Positions 11,799 to 23,700 of a stretch of 64,000 nt of DNA are shown here, in pieces. Source of the DNA: Theristus sp. LFF4_11 (Eukaryota; Nematoda; Chromadorea; Monhysterida; Xyalidae); contig JASANC010002231.1 of assembly GCA_030248135.1 (NCBI GenBank), positions 1 through 64,000 of the forward strand, written 5' to 3'. The notes under the pieces were generated by a model. It was given only the letters and a program-made list of their open reading frames with translations, ran no database searches and had not been told where the DNA came from. Position 1 is the first letter of the stretch; the number at the start of each line of letters is the position of its first letter. A program made the position numbers and the translations under genes.

Positions 11799-14700
11799 GA
11801 TTTTTAGGCGATGTTTTTAGCCAGGGCTAACCCAGAGAAGCGTACAGAACGCCATTGAGTAGGGCGCCCATCGAGTTTTCTCTATCATTAAGTGCCTATA
11901 CACCCCTCGGCGGGGCTCGATCTCCCGAGCGCACAGACTGTAGTCTAACGCACTACCACCAGGCCACGAGGGTGACAATGCTTGCAATGAGTCATTGTAG
12001 GTTCTTAATCCAAAGCCAAGCCTTTTGGATAAGGTGAAAAATGTTGCTTGCAATGAGTCGTAGGTTCCTAAACCTAATCCTAAGAAGCCAAGCCTATTTG
12101 ATAAGGCGAAATGATTAATTTCACCTTATCAAAAAGGCTTGGCTTAGGTTTAGGATTAGGAACCTACAATGACTCATTGCAAGCAACATTTTCACCTTAA
12201 CCAAAAGGCTTCGCTTTGGATTAGGTTTAGGATTAGGAACCTACTCATTTTGCGATGGGCCATTCATTTTGCGATGGGCCATTCATTTTGCGTTGGGCCA
12301 CGTAAAAGTAAAGAGCGCCGTGAACGACACTTTTGAGAAAGTCGAACCGACCGAAGCCATCGCTTCGATTGCGGAATTTGAGCAATGAGAGTTTTCATTT
12401 CATTTGATATTGATTGCGTTGTTGTTAGGTTGAATTTGAAACGAATGATTGGTGATTTGGTTGGTTTGGTAATCTGGTTTGGTTTTGGAGTTCTTTTTTT
12501 TCTGAATCTTTGAAAAATTCTGCGGTAAAACGATGCAATTGGCAAATGCAATTCTGAGCATCGTTAAGAAATGATGCTCAGAACAAAAAAATGACATCAA
12601 GCAAGCACAAAAACCATTTTCGTCATGTTTTTGAAATTTGCAGAAACCAAATTTCATTTGCAGAAATTTTTTTGCCAAATTTCTGCAAATTGCAGAACCG
12701 ACTTTTTGAAAAAATAAACCCAGGTACAACAGTGTTTTTGTGCAAATTCGGTTTCAGTTGCCTCTCAAGTAGGGTTGGCATGGGAAATACCGTATTTTAC
12801 CCACGAATTCAGTGGCTGGTTGCAGTGAAAATGATGAAATTGTGTACCAAAGCCCCAAATGGATGAGTTAATGGTAATTTCATTACAAAAGGCTGTTGAA
12901 AAGGAAATTTCATGTAGAGTAGAAGTTTCGCGACTTCCTTCTCCATGGAAGGTATTTTTGCCATTTTGCCCACCCAAAAATGGTTTCCAAATACCCAAAA
13001 TAAAGCAAACACGGTAAAACCGTTTTTTTCACCATGCCCACTCTCTCAGGTACGCGTCGCGCCTCTCGCCGAACGTTCGCCTGAACTCGGCCACCGGCCA
13101 ATGTCCGTTCGTCGCCGTCGTCCGCTTGCAGGCGCCAGCCGTTGCCGCGTTCGCCGATTCTGCCAGCCCGATTGGAAACGCCGACGATCTGCCGTGTTTT
13201 GCCGATTGTCTTTTGGTGAGACGAGAGCGGCTGTTTTTTTTTCTTGAGAAAGGTTGCCGCAAGCTGTTAAAAGAATGCGTCTGTGACACGAGATGTTGGC
13301 GTCAAACAAACCCGGTGCTGAACTCCCTGTCCGTAAAGCGGACAGTTTCTAGTGTTCTACAAAACAAACTCAATCTTCAAAGATTTCCGGCCGAAGACGA
13401 CATTCAATTCGGGCATTCAATGCCAGCCAACCAGAGATCCATGTGATGATTGATTCACAATTTGACTGTGCGCGACTGGTCTGCAGAACCGAAAAACAGT
13501 CACACAAATCCAGAGCTTCAATGAACAACGACGCGTTCATGAATCTTGACCGCGGACGCGAGAAACAGTCCGAACATCGGTTGTAAACGTGAATGCAGAG
13601 TGTAAAAACAATGGTGTGTTTTTTACTGCGGCTCGCCGCGAAACTTCATGGCGAGTCGTTATAGGCGCACCATACAGGAACGACTTGCATCGGTTTTTTT
13701 TCTGCGGGAAGTTCCACCAATTTTTTTCTCTTTCAATCGTCGTTCTGCGCCAGTCGATGAAAACGTCTTTAGTAATCTGATGGTTCTCTGTGGTTTGGCT
13801 TTTTGGCAAGCGGCAGGGCTGACTTTATTAGGTGCTGAAGTTGTATTGTTGTCCTCCAAGTTTGAACTTCGCACACCGTGTTCTGTCAGCCTGTTCTTGT
13901 CAGAACTCAGAATCATAGTCGATCGGTGCATTTGAACTCGATGTTGATTGGCTCTATCAAGCGGAGTGGACCAATCCGTGAGCCCATACCGGTTCAAAAA
14001 CAGCCAATCTGCTGGTTGTCTATTCATTATTTACAGTTCGACTGCGCCCAGTCGAATCAGCACAATATCGACTCACATTTGCGATAAACAGAATTTCGAA
14101 GCGGCTTGAAAGCTTTTTTGTCGTTGTGTTGTTGCAGGACTTCGCCATTCAACCGTCGCGTGTCACCCGTTTCCGGTGTGCGTTAGAGCAGCACGACTCG
14201 TTCGACTATCCATCGGCGTTGAACTGGCGTGCGCGTGCGTTGACCACGGACAGACGGTGGCACGAGATGCAGACGCTCAGTGTACAGGACGAGGTGGGAC
14301 GGCGGTTTTGGTTTCCTGTTTTTTTGTTGTAAGGTATTTGTGGGGCTACTGGTTGCAGTTCATTGCACTGATATGGTCGTGGTGTGGTGGTGTACCACGG
14401 AGCGCCTCGCATGAAGACAGTCCCCGCCCACTGTCGCACGGGTCTGCTGGCGCAGTGATGTTTCGTTGTCATACTCGTTAGCCTGTTGGAGCGCGTTAGA
14501 CTCGTTGGCTTTTGCGTTCGTGCGGCGAGCCCGCCGAGAGCTGCATAGGCACTTGATGATCAAGAAAGCTCGATGGGCGCCCTGCATTGCTCGACGGCGT
14601 TCTGTACGCTTTCCTGGGTTAGCCAGCCCTGGCTGAAACATCGCTAAGAATCACCGTTCACTCGTTCGTTCTGCCCAGGCAGACGACGATCACTTCTGGG

Positions 14701-17700
14701 TCGCCCAGGCCGCACAGTGAAACATACTGTCCAATCTTGTTTTTTTCCTCGCAGACACTCGATTGGTTGACGCGAGACAACGCCGCGAGCAAACTACGCT
14801 GTCCGGACGTGCTCGGACGAGCGATGCTGATTCGATCGGGGCTCAGTGCACCGATGCAGCTGTCGGAATTGGTGAAGCGGACGTTAAAAAGTTGAAACGC
14901 TAACGATGTTGTCCATTAGTCGTGCTGACTAATTTGTAGTGTTATTACCTGATTGGTTGGTGGATCACGTGATGCGTGATGCATGCGTTCTGTGCTGGCA
15001 TTGCTGAGGATGCGAAGTGCTATCGTATGGTAGCTGACCACCGATACCAACCAATCAGCTAAATGCCACAGATTACCCAGAGCCAGACAGACTAGACTAC
15101 AGTCCAACTTCTCTTCCAAATCCTTGCAAAAAAACAAACAAAAAAACTGTTGCCGCTAATTTTGTCCATTCTATTGCCACCGTAGGCGTCACATCGCAGT
15201 CAGATCATCGCAGCGTTGGTGCACAACGACCGAGTGCAGCCACTATTGACAGCCGTGCAACAGTTGCTCGCTGGCAACAACGCCGACGACGACGACATCG
15301 TGCACTCCATACTGTTCGAGTACTTGTGGGCGGAGTTCAATCGAATGAAGGCCAAGTTCGATGACACTGGTGCGATTCGGGGGCAAATTTGAGTTTTGGT
15401 CAAAATAGTTTTGGATTTTGGACAATGTTATGCAGGAAACAAGCGTGAAAGGGCAAAATGTTTGAATAGCTGCAAGTAATTTCCGGCCATCGATCAACTC
15501 AAATTCTCTTTGTGTGAAATTGCTGTGTATGTACTCTATTTTACCCACGTTCTTCGCAGTACTCATTCATATCTGAAAGGGTGCTTTCTCACCCATCCCA
15601 CCCCTTCAATTTTCCACCTGCAATGGCTGTTGTGCAACCTGTCACCAGTATTACGTTTGGCTGAAAACAAATGTTTCACGGTACTTGTTTTTGTGTCGCA
15701 GTGAGCGTGCTATTCGCGGAGTTTGGCGTTCCACTGACGAAATCAACGTTGGCGCTCGCGACACACATCGAGCAAGCGCTGTGCTGCGTGGAACGCGCGC
15801 ACACGCGAATCGGGACGCTTGCTGCCAGCCGATTCAGTGAAGCCGGTTGGTTGACGATGACGACGGGATTGCGCGAAACTTGCTTGGTTTCGTTACTTTG
15901 GTGATATTGACAAGTGAATGTGTGTCAGTTGTAGTAGTTACGGAATCAGAGTACGAAATAAAGCAAAGGTAGAAAGAACTACAAAAGACGAGCCTCGATA
16001 GTCAAGTGGTCTGAGGCGCTGGTCTGCCAGTGTTGTGGGTTCGAATCCCACTCGAGGGTTTCAAAGTTCCCCCCGATGACACCGGCATCTCTTTATAGTT
16101 CTATCAAGCCCGTTCATGTGTGCACACCACACCATCGTAATCCATGCGTTGTTATTTTCGCGTTCACTCTTTATCGATTGAAAGAGTTCCAAAATCTTGG
16201 CGCAGACACGGAGCTGCACCGGACGCGTGCGGCCGCGCTGCCGTGCGTCACGGCGTACGTGCGCGTGCTGCTCTGGTGTCACAATCAGCAGCTGTTGCCC
16301 GTGCGACCGGCGCATCGGCAGCTTTGCGCTCAGTTGAGGCAACTCGTGAGACACCGGCGAATGCGCGCGGCGAAGGCGGACAGGTTTGCGTTCGGGGCAA
16401 GGGGGCTCTGAATGACTTGGTCTCTGAAACAGGGCTTAGCAAGAAATACGACTGATCTTTTGGCGCCGTGAAATTTGGTGGTTTCTGAGTTGTTTATTGT
16501 TGTTACTGTTAGCCACTACTACTGCGCAGTGGTTCGTTCATATTTTCGTCAAATCGAGCAGAACCGTTTGACGACAAGTTTGGGACAGTTTTCTTGACTA
16601 CTCAAACGCGTATTACAAATTTTGTAATCAAACGTAGTTTTTTTTTCAGATGCCTCTGGATTGACCAGATCGTTTCGGACATGCAGGCGGCAACGTCCCA
16701 CGCCGACCTGTGGCCTGAGCCGATGCCCGCTCAGTGGTATCCGCCAGCTTCTGTCGTGGTTTGTCCATTTTGTTTGACTGTTTCTGTCGATGAAACAGTA
16801 AGCCGCGCGTTCGATTGGGGGGCAAGTAAATGGGAGTTTCACGAATTCAACTTTTCAAATTGACTGCATCGATTTTATCGACTTTTTATTCAGCCATTTG
16901 ACTTTCCTTTCAGGACGTTATCGCGCTGTATTTATTGGACGGTGTGGAGACCTCTGCGAAGCACTCACTTTTCGCCTACTTTCTTCTTGACGCAATCAAT
17001 CTGGCTGATGACTTTGGTGTGGCGGTATGTGGCTTAGAATTTTCCTGTGGTTTTATCTTGAATGTGTACAAGCGAATCAGGGTGAATGACGTTTCCACCC
17101 ATTTTTGCAGGGTTGCTCCGTGGACCTGTTCACGTTGTTTGAGATTCACTTCCTCGCTCGCAATGTGGACGGAGTGTTTCTCGGCAAATACGTCAGCTGC
17201 CAGTGGCAGGTCGACGCGGGACACTCGGCTGATGGCGATGTACAGTTCTTCCTTGAAATTATCCGTTTTTTGTCGATTGTCCCATTCTGACATAATGTCG
17301 GTTTGGATGTATTACATAATGTTTTCTTCTTTCTTTAGCAGGGGGGAAGTGTTTAGGTCTTGCTGAATTGATGCTGAATAGCGAGCGAATGTTGTTGCAT
17401 TTTCAGGCCGCTTACGTGCGCTGGTGCCGCGAACACAAGATGACCCCACCGACACAGATGGTGCGCGCGTCGCCAACGGAAAAGCAGCCGCAAAAACGCC
17501 GGTATGCGTTCTGCCAGGAGTTCTTTTTGTGCGAATTGATGAAATTCAGAGTTTTCGTTTCGACTGTTATGACGTTTGCGTTGTGCATGAGCCATCAACC
17601 ACATGTGCGGTAACCGTCACATCATGATCTGTTCTGTAGATGACTTGTTTGATCTTACGAGCGTTTCTCACCCGTCGAGCTGCGTCCTGCAAGCTGTGAC

Positions 17701-20700
17701 ATGATTCACAAGAAAGTCCATTGATAGAAAGTCACTTCGGTCTGAGGGACTCGCTCCGGCTGAAGCTATATCGCTCCTTCCAAACGGTCGACTCAAAAAT
17801 TGGAACACATTTGTGCTGAGATTCCAGACTGCAACCGTGGATGCTGGCGACGACCGTTTCGTTCGAGGAAATGCTGCAAGCGGCCAGACGGGGCGAGGTG
17901 CCTCTGAAGAGTCTGCTGTTTCTGCCCCGTTACACCGATGAACAAGAGAAACAATTGATAGGTGAGTCTGCAAAATGCGCAGAAAAGGTACCAGGCCAGC
18001 GAGGGATAGCACAAAAGTATAAAAGTGGTAACATCCACTCACATTGACTCGAAACGAGACACCACATGGCCATAATAACATTACATTGGCAATGAGTTTT
18101 GGCGTTTTGACTATGACTATGCCTGGTAATGTCGAGGCCGAATTTGCACATCGTATAAGCTGTGAAAAAGCCAGTTCACATTTGCGCTTTGCAGATGCCT
18201 GCTATGAACAGCCGAACGGTCAACTGTTGCACTGCTTGCACTTGATTGGAACGTATCAATTCGAAAAGTTGACACCGAGTGTGGTCGGTTTTTTGTGTCT
18301 GAGCGTTTTATTTGGGGGGGGGGGGGGTTTGATATCTGCAACGTTGTGTGTGGTTTGGTTGACACAGCACCGTCTATCGTGGTGTGCTTTCTCCGATATG
18401 TTCATTTTTTATTCATTTATTTCTGTTTTATTTTCCCAGATCGCCGGTCAACCAATGATTCGTGACTTCGTGCACCGTTTCAAGCAGATGGGTCCATTCG
18501 CGCGAGTGATCATGGAACGGCAGTGTGATGAGTTGATCGATGAGAGCGCCTCTGCGAAACACCATCCGCCCGTGGCGTGGCGGCAAAAACCGGCCAACAT
18601 CATTGGAGGTGCGAAAAACCTTGGGTCATGCGGTGTACGGTAGCTATCGTATTCGGGTCCTGAGACGATCGTTAGTACTGCATGTATATTCCTGACTGTC
18701 AAGCAGAGAATTATAACCAGTGATTTCTATCTTGACCTTCGAATAATTCTCTAGTTGATCGTGTCGCGATCGAATACGGTAGTTACCGTACTCCGTGGCG
18801 TTGCACTTTTTTTCGGAATTCGACATATAGCACTTCTTGCTGATCGCCTGATAGAGACTTTGGTCGGCAAGTCTGGTCTTGAGATTTGAGACATGCACAG
18901 CTTTCAGCCAGAAATTCAGACCAAGAATTCAGACGTTTCGTTTTGCAGAGCCACTGCGCGGCACGATTCGACCAAAGCACATCACGCAAGCACGCGTTCA
19001 GTCGCAGGAGCCGACGACGCCGCGGCAGCAGCTGAAACGAAAACGAGCGAATCGACCGGCGGCGTCGCCGTTGACTCGGTCGGTTGCATCGGATTGATGG
19101 AGTTGTCACGTTCAATTTTGTTTTTTTTGAAAGAAGAGTACTTGATACAAAAAGTATCGTATTATAGACTTGGGTACACATTGGCGACATTTATCGCTGA
19201 CAACTTCCTTTCACCGATAGTTTCGTCAAAGTGGAATTGAAGTTCTTTAGTTTGCGGTTCCAGAGCGATAGTTTTTTAACACAGAGACCACATCGTCAAC
19301 CATTTTTGCCTTCTCAAAGTCACACACATGATGTGTACCATTGCATTTGTTTCTCCTCGTTCTAGTCCCGGCCCGCCGCGCGATTCCGCCGTCGGAGCAA
19401 CGCCGTCGCCGTTCCGCCCGGTCTGCCCGAAACTCTCGGCGGTCACCCCGAATCTGTCGACCGTGCCGGAGGCCACCGCAACACTGCACGCTACGGGCGT
19501 TGGGCTTGGCGCAAACAGCCAGCTGCTCCAACAGGCGACGCTAGAAGAGTCGAGTTTGGATGCCAGCAGACAGCAGGCGTCGACGTCGCCGGAACGAGTG
19601 AACGACGACGTGGATGGCTTTTCGATTCACAACTCGGTCGGTTCGGTTGGTGTGGAGTGTGGACTGGGGGTGGACAGTTCTGCTGACTTGCACTGGAGGA
19701 TGGCAGGCAAATTGCGAGACTAGATTGAAAACGACATCACACATTCTGAACTCAATCAACGTGTTGAGATCGAATTTGTGGTTGGTTGTGTTCATTTTGC
19801 GAAATGCTAAAGCTAATCAGCCTAACGTGCGCTCGTTTCAGCCAAGTTTCCTGCATCGCGACGGCAATGAGCTGATCGACGGTGATGATGATGACGCTGA
19901 TGTAGCAGCAGACGCCGATGCGGCACATCAGCAGCCGTCAGCCGCGAAGCGCGCGCGCACGCAGCGTCAGTCGCAGCTGCCGTTTGGCGTCGCCGTGCAC
20001 AGGCAACTGAAAAGGTGCGCATTCTGATCTCTGAACTCAGTAGCATTTTTGTAGCATTTTTTGTATGTCGTAATCCACTTCTCGACGTTTGCACGCTGTT
20101 TTGCTGCAGCTTGCTGGTACACGTAGATTCTAACGAGTTACGTTTTCAATTCCAACTGCAGAGCAAATCGTTGAATCGTGGTTTTTCTGAAGTTTCACGA
20201 ACATGCGTTTCGACGTTTTTGCGTTTAAACCACATTGACCATTTCGAAACGAAACCGTCATTTCATAATGCTTTATGTCTTTGGATGCCATCAAAATCAA
20301 CCAAGTCACACATGAAAGCTCTGCTCTCTGTGAGTTATTCTGACCTTTTGGCCGGGCGTGAACAGTCAATACAACAGAAAAAAACCTCATAACCTGCGAG
20401 GGATTTCATGAATGCTCCAATATCTTGCGTGCGAGTCCGTCCAACCGGCCGTGCACAGTCAATACAACAGCAAAAAACTCATAATCACCGATTGATTTCC
20501 TGAACACTGCGATCTCTTGCACAGCCGCCTATCATCGTGCCAGAACTTCGACGAGATCCGCAGTCTGCTGAGCACGCCGCCGGTGCTGGCGCGTCGCCAG
20601 TCGCTGCTGTTCTCGCTGCGCCCGACCACCGTCGGCATGACGCCCTCCTCGATCCTGAAGTCGCATCGCACGATGCCGCGCACTGAACAACAGCACGGCA

Positions 20701-23700
20701 ATCATGATGATGATGACAATGGTGGTGTGTGATTGGCGGTTTTTTTGGTTTTTTTGGTAACAACAGCATAAACAACCATGATGATGATGACAATGATGGT
20801 GTGTGATTGGCGGTTTTTTGTTTTTTGTTTGGTAACAACGGCGGGATCGAAGTGTTTGTTAGCAGAAACGACAGATTGATTGGTTACAATTGAACGTGTC
20901 GTTGATAAAACTGCAATTGCATTTGAGCGCTGTAGTTGTCGAGATGCCTCCTGTGGATGAAATACGCAGAGCATTTTCTCGTAGCTACGTTTTCTGTCGT
21001 GTATCAAAGAGAACTATGCCGGTCGGTGTGTCTTGAAACGTTTCTTATGTTTTTCAGCAGTTGACGATCACGAAAAGAAATGTCTGCGTTTCAACATCGA
21101 CAACGATGAGGACGAAGAGAACGAACCGTTCGAAACATTGAGACAGAGGTTCGTGCGGCAACACGCGTTTGCATTGTTTCACAGTTGCCCATCCGCAGTC
21201 CACGTACAAACGCAATAGCGCATCAGTGTCTGCCAAGAGCCTGTGTGTTTGTTTGTCACTGTAGCATCGAGTGTCACATTATCAAAAACTTTCACATTCA
21301 CGTGTTGGACAGAAAGTGCATGGTACTTTGGTACATCAACGAAGCGCATTACTGCACAGTCGATAGGACGGTTCGCAGTTTTCTCATGTGAAAAACTCTG
21401 CACATGGAAACTCGAATGTACACCAGTCAGTCAGTGCATGTAACGCTTCTTACCCCGCAAAATCTTGCAGCTACCCGAAGGAGCACTCGCCGCTGCGTGC
21501 GTCGCCCTCGCCAGCGCCAACGCCAACAACATCAGCATCAACCGCGGATCACATCAGCAGCCAATCCACCCAACTGACAGCGCCATCTGCTGCTACGTCA
21601 GCCAGCCGACAGGGCACTCCACTGCAGTCCCAGCTCACGAGCCCCTCTGGTGGTGGCTATATGAGCGACGATGATTCGATGCTGATGGACGCTGATGAAA
21701 ACAACACGGCTGATGATGGTGGTAGATTCGTGCAGGCGTGCGTCGTCGACAGTGCTGGTTGGTTGCGGGATCAAAGACGGATCTACAGTCGAACTCTGTA
21801 TCATAGGCAGACAGCTGATTGGTTGGCGGTGATCACGTGATGCATGACGCGCGCGTTCTGTGCAGGACGGACAGACTCCGCCTCCACAGCATTCCCTCAC
21901 AGAAAGCATGCGTCACGCGTGCACCAACCAATCAGCTGACTGCCCATAATTTAGAGTTATACTGCATGACTTCTTCTTTCACTTTCTGATTTAGGATATT
22001 TGGAAACTAAACAACGTTGTTTGAGATAAAAAAATAAGCTTGTCTTGTGGTTCGTCCGTTGAAATGGTTTTTGGTGAAGCAGTGCATGGAAAAACGTATT
22101 CACCACATACAGCTATCGAGTGGCGAGTGAAAATCGCATAATTCATATTTTTATGTGCTGGATGACAACACCCGACTGTCGGTCGGTTGCATTCGCATGT
22201 GAGACTTATCAAACACAACACAGCAGCTCCACGGAAACTGTCAAAAAACCCGTTTTCCCATTCGCCACAGATGCGACCACTGATGCGCACAGTGCGACGG
22301 ATGATGGTGATGATGATGAGGAGGAGGACGCAGTTGAGGCCAATCAACAGGTCGAGCAGCAGACTGACGGCGCCGAAGGTCAACCGGCCTTGGTTGTGTG
22401 CGGCGAGACGGCGTCGGAGGTGTCGACAGAGCAAGAAGAAGAGAACGACGAACTGGAGAGAACTGTGCCTGAACTGCCGCCGTCGTATGAAGAGGATGAA
22501 GAGGAAGATGATGAGGAGAAGACACTCGACGGAGAGGTCAGTGGGTTTTAGACTTGTGAATTTTTGAAAACAACAATCAGTAGTGATGATTTAGTGAACT
22601 AGGAAAGGGTGGAGAAGGTGCATTTGCTTTTGCACACATGAAAAATAACGGAACTTAAGGGGCATTCATGAAGCAGTATTTAGTGACCGTATAGCTACGT
22701 TTTAACACAGCTGCGCGTCACTAAGTACTGCTTCATGAATGCCGGTTTACTTTGCGTTTGCAACAAATCGAAGTCGACAATCGATTCTGGTAATTGCGAT
22801 GTCCTCAGTAGTATCGAAAGAAAAATGCTCGTTTCTTACAGGAGGACAGTTTTCTGTTGGATCCAAACGACGAACTCTATTGTTCGCGCATGGAATCAGC
22901 TGCTGCGTCGTCTGCTATTGAGCCATCCATTGACCAATCAGCGACCACCAATCAACAAGCAGATGACCAACCGGAAGCAGACGCACACCATTCGAGACAA
23001 CCACTGACCGTCATTCCCACAACAGCCAAACAGTCGCAAAGTGTCGAACAGCAAACGAACCCGCCACTGACCACAGCAAAGTGCGATTTCTCTCACTCCA
23101 GCTACCACAGTTCTCATCTGCAACACCACGAAAACACCAGCGACCACCTGCACCAAGCACCACGGTCCATGCGCTACGAGTCGGTGACACGCGTGCAAGA
23201 CACGGTCGCATTTGACGAACGCTCGCAACACACTCGAACGAGCACACTGCTTACAACGCAGCATGGCACTCAAACTGCTGTCGTTACAGAGCGAGTGGCT
23301 GTTTTGGTGAGCGAGTCTTGGGCAGATGTGACTTTTTGCGGTTAGCTGTTTGTTTGATTGGTGTTCTGCTGGCCTTTTTTGTGGGAACCAATTGGCATGA
23401 CGGTGGTGATTTTTTATCTGAAAGATTCGACTAGACGTGCACTGATTTGTTGGTTGGATGTTTGCGAAATAATCAACAATTTTTACATTTCGACACTTTC
23501 AGTTGGATGGAACATTTTACAAGTCCAATTTCTACAAAGCGCATTCTTGTTCTTAGCTAGCACATTTTGCAGGTCCAATGTCAAAGCTCATTCTTGATCT
23601 TGTTATTCTGTTTCAGTTTATTTGCAGGACCCTGACAATTCGGACCGACCGACACCGATGATCGTTGTTGAACAGCAGAGTGAACCGTCCGAAATGAGTT

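Larger units (their letters stand above)
6650..13215 (+). other. mel-28: ELYS N-terminal beta-propeller exons
   Basis: Exons: 6650-6755, 6860-7015, 7317-7426, 7962-8075, 8461-8614, 8821-8889, 9168-9279, 9473-9598, about 9919-9960, 10010-10257, 10667-10805 and 13050-13215. Recognisable blade sequences include GILVGIVKGSQSFVCVYDV, ITSIETI, GHVYLIDL, ILAVGFDFGSTYLFSL, LAFQEPENDPQPTLYLW and FAAVFDLNQW, the last spliced to YASRLSP across a 2.2 kb intron. In vertebrate ELYS this seven-bladed domain contacts nucleosomes and pore components. The exon at 9919 is placed only by its acceptor and a weak match. Confidence 0.85.
13050..18608 (+). other. mel-28: ELYS alpha-helical domain exons
   Basis: Exons: 14138-14293, 14755-14871, 15186-15369, 15702-15845, 16206-16383, 16650-16758, 16914-17024, 17111-17239, from 17410 (3' end uncertain), 17828-17961, 18195-18280 and 18440-18608. 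The diagnostic block is QWYPPASV followed, after an intron, by DVIALYLLDGVETSAKHSL. LLWCHNQQLLP and SLLFLPRYTDEQEKQ also align in order with the family. The region is Leu-rich and helical, with no transmembrane segment. The 117-base exon ending at 14871 was chosen over a longer alternative because only that phase keeps the next exon in the family frame. Confidence 0.8.

Noticed and set aside
20015..20392. 125-codon frame between ELYS exons
   Set aside because: It overlaps the end of a confident ELYS exon in another frame, has intron-like composition and lacks splice signals that would join it.
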